A program made the translations under genes and the position numbers. From Chloroflexi bacterium RBG_13_51_52 (GTDB taxonomy: Bacteria > Chloroflexota > Dehalococcoidia > Dehalococcoidales > RBG-16-60-22), in contig MGMT01000028.1 of the NCBI GenBank assembly GCA_001796525.1, positions 1 to 9,936 of the forward strand: 9,936 nt of DNA, written 5' to 3'. This document shows, one piece after another, positions 1-7,071 of the stretch. Position 1 is the stretch's first letter; every line of letters starts with the position of its first letter. The notes beneath the pieces were generated by a model that ran no database searches, was not told where the DNA came from, and saw nothing but the letters and a program-made list of their open reading frames with translations.

Positions 1-593
1 AGTCCGCAGACGTCGTCGGTATCTTCGATAAAGCCTATAAAGACTATGTTTTCGATAATCAAACCAAACCAATATCGATTACCCAAGTCCTGGAAATAAT
101 GGAGCGCGGCTTTGAGATTGTCTCTTTTTCCAAGCATTTTAATTTCGTCGGTATCGGGCTGGCATGGATTGTCAGCAGCGAGGACAACATCAACCGGTGG
201 CTCAAGCATTCCAGCCAACACAGCCAGGGCGTGGAATGGTACAAGCAGAAAGTCGGCGCGGAAACCCTGACCAATCCCGCTATCAAAGCGGAAATGCAGG
301 AATATTTAAAAGAGCTGAAAGCAAGAAGGGATATCTTTGTCCGGGGTCTCCGGGAACTGGGTCTTAAAGTAGAGGTACCTGCCGCGACGCCCTACCTGTG
401 GATAAAGGTGCCGGAAGGCTTCGACGATGAAGACTTCGTCCTGAATATACTGATAAACAAAGCACATGTCGCATTAATGCCCGGCTCCTATTTCGGCGAG
501 AGCGGGCGGGGCTATATGAGGGCGACCCTGTTCCTCTCTATCCCGGAAATAGAGGAAGCCCTCGACCGCATACGCAAAGTCAAATCCTGGTGA
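1..593 (+). CDS. PLP-dependent class I/II aminotransferase, 3' part
   Basis: The reading frame is open from base 3 to a TGA at 591-593, so this is the C-terminal ~196 residues of a gene that starts upstream of the window. The fold-type I PLP site is visible: a SFSKHFNFVGIGLAW stretch whose Lys codon at 132-134 matches the Schiff-base lysine of class I/II aminotransferases (family pattern S-x-S-K-x-x-x-x-x-G-x-R/x-x-G). Downstream come a helical linker and the usual C-terminal small domain, with PYLWIKVPEG and a VALMPGSYFGESGRGYMR segment. That segment holds the Arg expected to bind the substrate alpha-carboxylate (family pattern PGxxFGxxGxxxxR). The substrate cannot be read from this part: aspartate-type, LL-diaminopimelate-type and N-succinyl-diaminopimelate-type enzymes all fit. 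The stop lies 16 bases before truB, which suggests one transcript. Confidence 0.9.
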   Translation, partial: SADVVGIFDKAYKDYVFDNQTKPISITQVLEIMERGFEIVSFSKHFNFVGIGLAWIVSSEDNINRWLKHSSQHSQGVEWYKQKVGAETLTNPAIKAEMQEYLKELKARRDIFVRGLRELGLKVEVPAATPYLWIKVPEGFDDEDFVLNILINKAHVALMPGSYFGESGRGYMRATLFLSIPEIEEALDRIRKVKSW

Positions 594-609
594 TGAATCG
601 GGTAAGTTT

Positions 610-1512
610 TTGGACGGTATACTCAATATCAATAAACCCCCCGGCAAGACGTCTTTCGTCGTGGTGGCGACGGTAAAACGCCTGACCGGCGATCGCCGCG
701 CCGGACATGCCGGAACGCTCGACCCGGACGCTACCGGTGTGCTGCCGGTCTGCCTGGGGCAGGGAACGCGCATCGTCGAATTCCTCATGGATACCACGAA
801 AACCTACCGCGCCGCAATCGAACTCGGTAAAGCTACAGAAACCTATGACGGCAGCGGAAAAATTATCTATCAAGGAGATGCTTCAGGCATCGATATCGAC
901 AAGGTGGAACAGGCGCTGGAGCGGTTCCGGGGCGATATCGAGCAGACTCCACCGATGTACAGCGCCCTTAAGCATAAAGGTCAGCCGCTTTATGAACTTG
1001 CCCGGGCAGGCGTTAATATCGAAAGGAAGAGCCGGGCGGTAAAAATATATCGGCTGGAGCTGGTTGATTGGCAGCCGCCATTAGTCACATTGGAGATAGA
1101 ATGCAGCAAGGGCACCTATGTGCGGTCGCTGGCTAACGACTTCGGGGAGGCGTTGGGCTGCGGGGCTTATCTCAAAGACCTGACGCGCACCCGCTGCGGC
1201 ATCTTAGATATCGTTGATGCCGTCTCCCTACCACAACTGGAGGAATCGGTAAAGCTTGGCGACTGGTACAAGTATCTCCACCCTATCGACAGCGTGCTCC
1301 AGGATTTCAGTAAAATAGTCATCAATGAAGTCGGTGAGCAGGCGATGAGGACCGGAAGTTTGATAAGCCCGGAATATGTCGATAGCCGGGATATCAAGGA
1401 AAATTCACACCATAGATATTGCCGCGCCTATTCCCGGGACGGACGTTTCCTGGGTATGCTCCAGCCCGTCCCCGATAGAGAAGCCTGGCAGCCGAAAAAG
1501 GTCTTTATTTGA
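610..1512 (+). CDS. truB: tRNA pseudouridine(55) synthase TruB
   Basis: TruB isomerises U55 to pseudouridine in the T-loop of nearly all elongator tRNAs. The protein is 300 residues, a normal length. It opens with the family's DGILNINKPPGKTS segment (residues 2-15), which fixes the start at the TTG at 610; there is no in-frame ATG or GTG just upstream. The catalytic motif GHAGTLDPDATGVLP spans residues 32-46, with D38 at the position of the nucleophilic aspartate. Further family blocks follow: QTPPMYSALKHKGQPLYELAR, and CSKGTYVRSLANDFGEALG with the conserved Y-V-R-S/T-L. The C-terminal region is PUA-like and divergent, as is common. The Shine-Dalgarno site is weak (GGGTAAG at about 600-606), so translation may be coupled to the aminotransferase that ends 16 bases upstream. 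Confidence 0.97.
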   Translation: MDGILNINKPPGKTSFVVVATVKRLTGDRRAGHAGTLDPDATGVLPVCLGQGTRIVEFLMDTTKTYRAAIELGKATETYDGSGKIIYQGDASGIDIDKVEQALERFRGDIEQTPPMYSALKHKGQPLYELARAGVNIERKSRAVKIYRLELVDWQPPLVTLEIECSKGTYVRSLANDFGEALGCGAYLKDLTRTRCGILDIVDAVSLPQLEESVKLGDWYKYLHPIDSVLQDFSKIVINEVGEQAMRTGSLISPEYVDSRDIKENSHHRYCRAYSRDGRFLGMLQPVPDREAWQPKKVFI

Positions 1513-1528
1513 ACAGGATTGAGAAATA

Positions 1529-2611
1529 ATGAAACTGGTCTATGAAGACGAGCATGGAGCTTATCGGGGAGTCCGAACGGAGTTCCTCAAGAAGTTTGTA
1601 CTTAAAGAAAGCAACCCTAACTTCGAGGTGTATGATGCGCGGGATAATAACAATCGCTTTATCGCGGCAAAATGTTCCCGCATCCCTGATGACGAGGACC
1701 TGGCGGCGGGAAGATATGGGATAGATTTCAACAGGGCCAAGCCGACGTTTCAGGAAGCCCTTCGGTATAAAGTCGTACTGCCCCGTGCGTTGGAAAGCCT
1801 GCAGTGGATTAGCAATATGGCTTTTGCGGCAGCTACCAGACAGGAATATAACCGGAAATCCTCAGTCTGGGAAAGCTTTTACTCTTATATCTGGGGCTCC
1901 GAACTGAAAATAATTTGGGTTACGCCGCATTCCGGCGATGTAACCAGACCGCCCGATGATTTATTGCCTTATCCGAAAACACATATCGACTCTTTCACGG
2001 CTGGAGTCGCGGCTTTATGTGCTTTTAATAATAACAACAAAGCTGCAAAAAGGGTCATGATAGCTATCCACAGCCCCAATCTTTTTCTTACCACTTTCGA
2101 TATAGGGGATTTCGGTATCGTTAACGAGAAGGAACTGACTATCGCAGCTAAAAAGTTGGAGAGGAAATACCATGAAAGAGCCCAGATTCTGGCTGACGAA
2201 TTAAAACAGACTTTTTCTTTTGAGGCTATGAGATGGCTCAAGTATATATATAAAACGAGAGGAACACTTGACCCAAAGAGACTAAACCGTGTCTCCACGG
2301 CAGACAGGCGACGCGTGGAGCAGATAGTTAAAGAACTAAAATTGTACGGACAGGAAATAGGAGAATTCAAAAAGGAAAAGTTTAATAAGGCTATTCGCAA
2401 CCTAAAGGAAACGGAAGTGCCGGTGATTACATGTAATTACTTGTTTCCATCCAGGCACGTTAGCAGGCTTCTGAAGGTATCTGAAAATATAGGCCAGGGC
2501 CTGCTGCATTCCGCGCTTAATATCGAATGCTCAAAAGTATATCTTGCCAGGGAGCCGGAATTGATATCCGATATCGTTTTAGATATCAAAAAAGAGCTTT
2601 TCGATGAGTAA
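1529..2611 (+). CDS. Protein of unknown function, 360 aa, AT-richer than its neighbours
   Basis: I do not recognise a family. The ORF is long, in frame and starts 16 bases after truB with a plausible purine-rich site (AGGATTGAG) before the ATG, so it is very likely a real gene in the truB transcript. No signal peptide or membrane segment is apparent. The N-terminal half is mixed alpha/beta, with a short stretch VTPHSGDVTRPP (H134), then HIDSFTAG (H152, D154) and IAIHSPN (H181). These faintly resemble the PHSG and DLHS zinc-ligand motifs of N-formylglutamate amidohydrolases, but the spacing is too short and I do not assign that function. Residues ~195-310 are highly charged and helical (many K, R, E) and could be coiled-coil or nucleic-acid binding. 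Base use leans to AT: bases 2161-2220 have 23 G/C of 60, against 34 of 60 at 3181-3240 in ino1. That suggests different ancestry or relaxed codon selection. Confidence 0.8.
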   Translation: MKLVYEDEHGAYRGVRTEFLKKFVLKESNPNFEVYDARDNNNRFIAAKCSRIPDDEDLAAGRYGIDFNRAKPTFQEALRYKVVLPRALESLQWISNMAFAAATRQEYNRKSSVWESFYSYIWGSELKIIWVTPHSGDVTRPPDDLLPYPKTHIDSFTAGVAALCAFNNNNKAAKRVMIAIHSPNLFLTTFDIGDFGIVNEKELTIAAKKLERKYHERAQILADELKQTFSFEAMRWLKYIYKTRGTLDPKRLNRVSTADRRRVEQIVKELKLYGQEIGEFKKEKFNKAIRNLKETEVPVITCNYLFPSRHVSRLLKVSENIGQGLLHSALNIECSKVYLAREPELISDIVLDIKKELFDE

Positions 2612-2654
2612 TCAGGGTCTAAAAGATATTTATGTCAACTATCAAAGTGCAATC

Positions 2655-2684
2655 TTGACAGCTTGCTCTTAAAGAGAGTATAGT
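2655..2684 (+). promoter_or_regulatory. Sigma-70-type promoter for the ino1 cluster
   Basis: A perfect -35 box TTGACA (2655-2660) and a -10 box TATAGT (2679-2684, five of six) lie 18 bases apart, in the only sizeable gap between the truB group and ino1. Transcription should start near 2690-2692, giving a leader of about 75 bases. The spacer contains a small palindrome, CTCTT-A-AAGAG (2666-2676). Confidence 0.8.
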
Positions 2685-2710
2685 GCATCGGATGCCTGTT
2701 GAAGCTGTCA
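2656..2710. repeat. 9-bp inverted repeat spanning the ino1 promoter
   Basis: TGACAGCTT at 2656-2664 and AAGCTGTCA at 2702-2710 are exact reverse complements. The left arm overlaps the -35 box and the right arm lies about 12-20 bases into the predicted transcript. The two sites could be operator half-sites for a looping or dimeric regulator. The right arm is also part of the leader hairpin, so chance is a possible explanation. Confidence 0.5.
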
Positions 2711-2718
2711 GGCCATCC
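2690..2718 (+). promoter_or_regulatory. Leader hairpin at the 5' end of the ino1 transcript
   Basis: GGATG-CCTG (2690-2698) pairs with CAGG-C-CATCC (2709-2718): nine base pairs, one bulged C (2713) and a 10-base loop. The stem begins at the predicted transcription start, so it would form at the extreme 5' end of the mRNA. No T-run follows, so it is not a classical intrinsic terminator. A 5' mRNA-stabilising stem or a regulatory leader fits better. Confidence 0.5.
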
Positions 2719-2766
2719 GTTTCAAGCGTAGGGTCATCTCTAAAGAAAGGGGTTGTAATAAAATAA

Positions 2767-3882
2767 ATGGGGAAAATAAACGTGGCAATTATCGGCGTGG
2801 GCAACTGCGCCTCTTCCCTGGTTCAGGGTGTATATTATTATAAAAACGCCAAGGACGATGAAAAAGTACCGGGTCTCATGCACGTCTACCTGGGCGGCTA
2901 CCATATCAGCGATATCAACTTTGTAGCCGCCTTTGATGTTGACAAGAACAAGGTAGGTAAAGACCTGGCGCAGGCTATTTACGCCAAACCCAACAACACC
3001 TATAAATTCTGCGATGTGCCTTTAACCGGCGTGAAAGTAAGCCGGGGCATGACGCATGACGGACTGGGCAAGTACCTCTCCGAGATAATCCAGAAAGCCC
3101 CGCCCCCTACCGTCGACATCGTCAAGATGCTCAAGGAGACCAAAACGGATGTCGTTTTGAACTACCTGCCCGTCGGCAGCGAAATGGCGACCAAATGGTA
3201 TGTCGAGCAGGTGCTGCAGGCCGGCTGCGGCTTTGTCAATTGCATCCCGGTCTTTATCGCCAGCCGGAAGGACTGGGCAGCACGTTTCGCCGACCATGGA
3301 CTGCCAGTCATCGGCGACGACATTAAATCGCAGGTCGGCGCCACCATCGTCCACCGCGTACTTACCAAGCTGTTCGTCGACCGCGGCGTGAAAATGGAGA
3401 AGACCTACCAGTTGAACTTCGGCGGCAATACCGATTTCCTCAACATGCTGGAAAGGGAGCGCCTTGAGTCCAAGAAAATATCCAAAACCGGCGCCGTCAC
3501 CTCACAGTTGCCCTATAAAATAGACCCCGACGATATCCATGTCGGACCCAGCGATTATGTACCCTTCCTGCTGGACCGCAAGTTCTGCCACATCAGGATG
3601 GAAGGCAGGACTTTCGGCGATGTCCCGCTGCTGATCGAAGCCAAGCTGGAGGTCTGGGACAGTCCCAACTCCGCCGGCGTCGTCATCGACGCCATAAGGT
3701 GCTGCAAGCTCGCTATGGACCGCGGTCTGAAGGGGGCATTAACCGCGCCGTCTTCTTACTTCATGAAAACCCCACCAGTGCAATACAGCGACTCCGAAGC
3801 CCGCGATAAGGTCGAGGAGTTTATCGCCGCTAATGCAGCGTCAACCAAAAAGAAGCCCGCTAAAAAACGGGGGGCTAAATAA
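2767..3882 (+). CDS. ino1: L-myo-inositol-1-phosphate synthase
   Basis: This NAD-dependent cytosolic enzyme turns glucose 6-phosphate into L-myo-inositol 1-phosphate, the only de novo route to inositol. The protein is 371 residues, the short prokaryotic form. The Rossmann NAD site IIGVGNCASSL is at residues 8-18. The conserved core IGDDIKSQVGATIVHR (182-197, with D184, D185 and K187) and the active-site block GGNTDFLNMLERERL, continuing into SKKISKT (219-241), are both intact. The lysines K236 and K240 fall in that block. It is the first gene after the promoter at 2655-2684. A purine-rich GAAAGGGG (2745-2752) sits 14 bases before the ATG, farther than ideal. The last 15 residues are a lysine-rich tail (KKKPAKKRGAK) not needed for the fold. 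The PimA-like gene follows after 6 bases and a PIP-synthase-like gene after that, so the product most likely feeds inositol lipids rather than an osmolyte. Confidence 0.95.
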   Translation: MGKINVAIIGVGNCASSLVQGVYYYKNAKDDEKVPGLMHVYLGGYHISDINFVAAFDVDKNKVGKDLAQAIYAKPNNTYKFCDVPLTGVKVSRGMTHDGLGKYLSEIIQKAPPPTVDIVKMLKETKTDVVLNYLPVGSEMATKWYVEQVLQAGCGFVNCIPVFIASRKDWAARFADHGLPVIGDDIKSQVGATIVHRVLTKLFVDRGVKMEKTYQLNFGGNTDFLNMLERERLESKKISKTGAVTSQLPYKIDPDDIHVGPSDYVPFLLDRKFCHIRMEGRTFGDVPLLIEAKLEVWDSPNSAGVVIDAIRCCKLAMDRGLKGALTAPSSYFMKTPPVQYSDSEARDKVEEFIAANAASTKKKPAKKRGAK

Positions 3883-3888
3883 ACCGGC

Positions 3889-5037
3889 ATGAAAATTGCC
3901 CTGGTTTCCCCTTATGACTTCGCTTCACCGGGCGGCGTGGTCAGCCATATATCGTGCCTGGAGCAGCAGTTTACCCGCCTGGGCCATGATGTAAAAATTA
4001 TCGCCCCGGCTTCTAAGGCTGTTTACACCAACGGCGACCGTTTCATTCGCATCGGCACGCCGCGCCCTATCCCGGTCAGCGGCTCTATCGCCCGCATTAC
4101 CATATCCCTCCGACTGGAAAGCAAGATCAACGAGGTATTTGAGCGCGAGAAGTTCGATATCTGCCACCTGCACGAGCCTTTGATGCCTACTCTCTGCACC
4201 ACCGTCCTGCGCTTGAAGAAATCGCCGATGGTGGGCACCTTCCACGCCTCCGGTGGCAAACCCTGGTACAACATGTTCTCGCCTATCGCCAAGTGGTATT
4301 TAAACCGCTGGTTCCGCAAGCTGGACGGGCGCGTTGCCGTCTCGCAGGTTGCCCTTTCCTATGTCAACAAATATTTCCCGGCCGATTACGAAATCATCCC
4401 CAACGGGGTCGATACCCAGCATTTCCACGAAAATGTATCGTCCTTTGATGATTTCAACGACGGGAAGACCAATATCCTTTTCGTGGGGCGGCTGGAAAAG
4501 CGGAAGGGGTTTGATTATCTCCTGGAAGCCTTCCGACTGCTCAAGTCAGAAGTGCCCGACTGTCGGCTCATACAGGTGGGACCGGGAGTACGCCTGCGCA
4601 AGAAATATGAAAAATATGTCCGCCAGTACGGGCTGCCGGACGTGAGTTTCAGAGGATATGCCGCCTACGGAGATTTGCCGAGATATTACAAGACCGCGGA
4701 TATCGTCTGTTTTCCAGCCACGGGGCGCGAGAGCCAGGGTATCGTCCTGCTGGAAGCGATGGCGGTCGGCAAGCCTGTTATTGCTTCCGATATCGCCGGC
4801 TATTCCAGCGTCCTTACAGACGGCGTCGAGGGGAGCGCAGTGCCTCCCAAGGACGCGGGGAAACTAGCCGAAGCCATACTAAGACTAATCAAGAACAGGC
4901 AACTTCGGCAGAAGCTGGGCGAAAGGGGCATATCCAGGGCGCAGCAATTCGACTGGTCAATCATCGCCGATAGATTGCTGGATGTGTATAAGAACACTTT
5001 AGATAAACTTAAACAGTCCGCCGCAAAGCCGCAATAA
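3889..5037 (+). CDS. pimA: GT4-family glycosyltransferase, probable phosphatidyl-myo-inositol mannosyltransferase (PimA-like)
   Basis: This GT-B-fold glycosyltransferase is 382 residues long. PimA transfers mannose from GDP-mannose to the inositol ring of phosphatidylinositol at the inner membrane face. The N-terminus SPYDFASPGGVVSHI (7-21) carries the glycine loop G15-G16 typical of PimA. CHLHEPLMP and GTFHASGG follow, with H119 at the place of the PimA catalytic-site histidine. The C-terminal donor domain has IPNGVDTQHF, FVGRLEKRKGFDYLLEAF and the nucleotide-sugar EX7E motif (E281 and E289 in RESQGIVLLEAM). The start is 6 bases after the ino1 stop, so translation is probably coupled; a G6 run at 3869-3874 is the only Shine-Dalgarno-like element. 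MshA, which uses inositol 3-phosphate and UDP-GlcNAc in mycothiol synthesis, is a related alternative. The adjacent PIP-synthase-type gene and the PimA-like N-terminus favour PimA. Confidence 0.8.
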   Translation: MKIALVSPYDFASPGGVVSHISCLEQQFTRLGHDVKIIAPASKAVYTNGDRFIRIGTPRPIPVSGSIARITISLRLESKINEVFEREKFDICHLHEPLMPTLCTTVLRLKKSPMVGTFHASGGKPWYNMFSPIAKWYLNRWFRKLDGRVAVSQVALSYVNKYFPADYEIIPNGVDTQHFHENVSSFDDFNDGKTNILFVGRLEKRKGFDYLLEAFRLLKSEVPDCRLIQVGPGVRLRKKYEKYVRQYGLPDVSFRGYAAYGDLPRYYKTADIVCFPATGRESQGIVLLEAMAVGKPVIASDIAGYSSVLTDGVEGSAVPPKDAGKLAEAILRLIKNRQLRQKLGERGISRAQQFDWSIIADRLLDVYKNTLDKLKQSAAKPQ

Positions 5038-5078
5038 AGAGCTAAAAGTCTTACATTATTTCAGGAAAATACCGATCA

Positions 5079-5675
5079 ATGACGAAACTGGATTCAGTCC
5101 GCAAAGCTATCGCCGAACATATCACCGGACCGATTATCGGCATCCTTTCCAAGACACCGTTGACGCCAAACATTATCACCTGGACGGGATTGTGTATCAC
5201 AATCATCGCCGGCGTACTGGTGGTTAGAGAGTATTTCATAGCGGCGGGGATTGTGGTGCTGGCAGCCGGACTGTTCGATATGCTCGACGGGGCGCTTGCC
5301 CGCGCTACCGGACAGACTACCCGCTTCGGGGCTATCCTCGATTCTACCCTCGACCGGCTTTCCGAAGCCATACTTTTGATAACCCTGCTGGCAGTTTTCG
5401 TAAAATACGGACAGGTAGCTGAAAGCATCCTATCGGCGGTTGCCCTGGTAGGTTCGCTGCTGGTCAGCTACATCCGCGCCAGGATGGAGGGGCTGGGTAT
5501 CGAATGTAAAGCCGGACTCTTTACCCGTCCGGAGAGAGTCATTATTCTGGCGCTGGGGCTGCTTTTAAGCCGGTTCGATAATGCCCTGCTCATCGCCCTG
5601 GCAGTCATCACCTTTTTCAGCTGGGTTACGGTCATCGAACGCATGGTCTACGCCTGGCGTCAGACAAAGTCCTGA
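5079..5675 (+). CDS. pgsA: CDP-alcohol phosphatidyltransferase, probable phosphatidylinositol-phosphate synthase
   Basis: This is an integral membrane enzyme of 198 residues with about six hydrophobic segments (roughly 32-49, 53-66, 95-112, 116-134, 150-165 and 169-190). The full family signature D-x2-D-G-x2-A-R-x8-G-x3-D-x3-D is present: D67, D70, G71, A74, R75, G84, D88 and D92, which bind the metals and the CDP-lipid. Two further blocks point to the inositol-phosphate branch: TRFGAILDSTLDR (81-93), and SYIRAR followed about 15 residues later by RPER. The SYI-x-AR and RPER pair is what I know from mycobacterial PIP synthase and archaeal archaetidylinositol-phosphate synthase. The predicted reaction is CDP-diacylglycerol plus inositol 1-phosphate giving phosphatidylinositol phosphate and CMP. 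The gene lies 41 bases after pimA, with an AGGA at 5063-5066. Glycerol-phosphate use (true PgsA) is the main alternative and is made less likely by the ino1 neighbour. The symbol follows mycobacterial pgsA1. Confidence 0.82.
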   Translation: MTKLDSVRKAIAEHITGPIIGILSKTPLTPNIITWTGLCITIIAGVLVVREYFIAAGIVVLAAGLFDMLDGALARATGQTTRFGAILDSTLDRLSEAILLITLLAVFVKYGQVAESILSAVALVGSLLVSYIRARMEGLGIECKAGLFTRPERVIILALGLLLSRFDNALLIALAVITFFSWVTVIERMVYAWRQTKS

Positions 5676-5715
5676 TATTAAACGTAAAATTCTTTCATTT
5701 TGATTATAAATTATA

Positions 5716-5767
5716 TAGACAAGGCATGCCCGTGATGGTAGAATGTATGGGTTTTGCTCAAGGAGGT
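5716..5767 (+). promoter_or_regulatory. Promoter and consensus Shine-Dalgarno site of purA
   Basis: TAGACA (5716-5721) and TAGAAT (5739-5744) each match the sigma-70 consensus at five of six positions, with a 17-base spacer, inside an AT-rich gap. The predicted start is near 5751. AAGGAGGT (5760-5767), a near-full match to the 16S rRNA 3' end, lies 5 bases before the purA ATG and fixes that start. This is the strongest ribosome binding site in the window. Confidence 0.75.
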
Positions 5768-5772
5768 AAGAA

Positions 5773-7056
5773 ATGCCGGTTGTAGCTGTTATCGGAGCCC
5801 AATGGGGAGATGAAGGAAAAGGGAAAATCGTGGACATGCTGTCGGAAAAAGCGAAGTACGTGGTGCGGTTTTCCGGCGGCGATAACGCCGGTCACACGGT
5901 GGTCAATCCCCACGGGGAATTCAAGCTGCGCCTCACGCCGTCAGGTATTTTTTATAAAGAAACTACTTCCGTTATCGGGAACGGCGTTGTCGTCAACCCC
6001 GCCGTACTGAACAAAGAAATTGATGACCTTAACGCGCGCGGCATCGATACATCCAGGCTCCTCATCAGCGACCGCGCCCATCTCATTATGCCCTACCATA
6101 TCGTTATCGAGGGTCTGGAAGAGGAAGCCCTCGGCGGAAAAGCTATCGGCACCACCCGCAAGGGTATCGGGCCGGCGTACGCCGATAAGGTAGCCCGGAC
6201 GGGCATCCGGGCCGGCGACCTCCTCGATAAGGAGGTATTGCGGGAAAGACTTGCCACCGCGCTGGAAAATAAAAACAAAATACTGACCAAGATTTATGGA
6301 GCGGATGCCCTATCATTTGACGATATTTACACGCAATATTGCCAGTACGCCGACCGATGGGCGCCGTGCATTTGCGATACATCGGCCGTACTGGCTGAAG
6401 CTATTGCCCGTAATGAACCGGTACTACTGGAAGGCGCGCAGGGCACTTTACTCGACCCCGATTACGGGACCTATCCGTATACCACATCTTCCTCGCCCAT
6501 GGCCGCCGGTGCTTGCCTGGGAGCCGGGATAGCCCCCAACAAACTTACCCATACGCTGGGTGTCTTTAAAGCTTATCAGACCAGGGTAGGCGCCGGTCCG
6601 ATGCCCACCGAGTTGAATGACGAGACCGGAAACGCCATCCGAGAACTGGCACAGGAATACGGCACGGTCAGCGGCCGACCCCGCCGCTGCGGCTGGTTCG
6701 ATGCCGTCGCTGCTCGTCTTACCGCCCGGGTCAACGGCTTTAACAGCCTGGCAATCACGCGCCTCGATGTGCTCGATAAGCTGCCCCGACTTAGAATATG
6801 CACCGGCTATAAGGTTGACGGGCAGGTTATCGATAATTTCCCGGCCAGTACCACCACCCTGGTGAAATGCCAGCCGGTCTATGAAGACCTGCCGGGCTGG
6901 CAAAAAACCACCGGCAAGACCCGCGTCTTCAACGATCTCCCCGTTAAAGCCCAGAAGTACATTAAACGACTGGAAGAATTAGTCGGCTGCCCGGTCTCCC
7001 ATATCTCGATAGGCCAGCGCCGTGAGGAGACCATCGTCAGAAAGTCGGTCTTCTAA
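5773..7056 (+). CDS. purA: Adenylosuccinate synthetase
   Basis: PurA joins IMP and aspartate, with GTP hydrolysis, to give adenylosuccinate, the first committed step from IMP to AMP. The 427-residue length is normal. The N-terminal GAQWGDEGKGK (8-18) is the GTP P-loop with catalytic D13, and GGDNAGHT (35-42) supplies the second catalytic residue H41. Other family blocks in order are GIGPAYADKVARTGIRAGDL, LLEGAQGTLLDPDYGTYPYTT, FKAYQTRVGAGPMPTEL, GRPRRCGWFDAVAAR and the base-recognition stretch TRLDVLDKL (commonly T-K-L-D-V-L-D). The C-terminal ISIGQRREETI corresponds to the usual S-x-G-x-x-R-x-x-T-I. All expected catalytic parts are present, so the gene looks functional. It has its own promoter, and the GNAT gene follows after 15 bases, probably on the same mRNA. 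Confidence 0.98.
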   Translation: MPVVAVIGAQWGDEGKGKIVDMLSEKAKYVVRFSGGDNAGHTVVNPHGEFKLRLTPSGIFYKETTSVIGNGVVVNPAVLNKEIDDLNARGIDTSRLLISDRAHLIMPYHIVIEGLEEEALGGKAIGTTRKGIGPAYADKVARTGIRAGDLLDKEVLRERLATALENKNKILTKIYGADALSFDDIYTQYCQYADRWAPCICDTSAVLAEAIARNEPVLLEGAQGTLLDPDYGTYPYTTSSSPMAAGACLGAGIAPNKLTHTLGVFKAYQTRVGAGPMPTELNDETGNAIRELAQEYGTVSGRPRRCGWFDAVAARLTARVNGFNSLAITRLDVLDKLPRLRICTGYKVDGQVIDNFPASTTTLVKCQPVYEDLPGWQKTTGKTRVFNDLPVKAQKYIKRLEELVGCPVSHISIGQRREETIVRKSVF

Positions 7057-7071
7057 TCCGGATATTCTGAA

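Noticed and set aside
1920..2075. N-formylglutamate amidohydrolase assignment for the unknown protein
   Set aside because: PHSG and IHSP resemble the family's zinc motifs, but they are only about 47 residues apart, whereas in the family they are roughly twice as far apart, and the other conserved residues are not evident.
5051..5428. 125-residue open frame on the minus strand
   Set aside because: It is the mirror of the CDP-alcohol phosphatidyltransferase gene, whose full catalytic signature is on the plus strand.
5676..5715. Intrinsic terminator after the phosphatidyltransferase gene
   Set aside because: The stretch is AT-rich with T-runs but has no GC stem, so I cannot support a terminator between the inositol-lipid cluster and purA.
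6448..6903. 151-residue open frame on the minus strand
   Set aside because: It is antisense to conserved purA blocks and has no start signal or family features.
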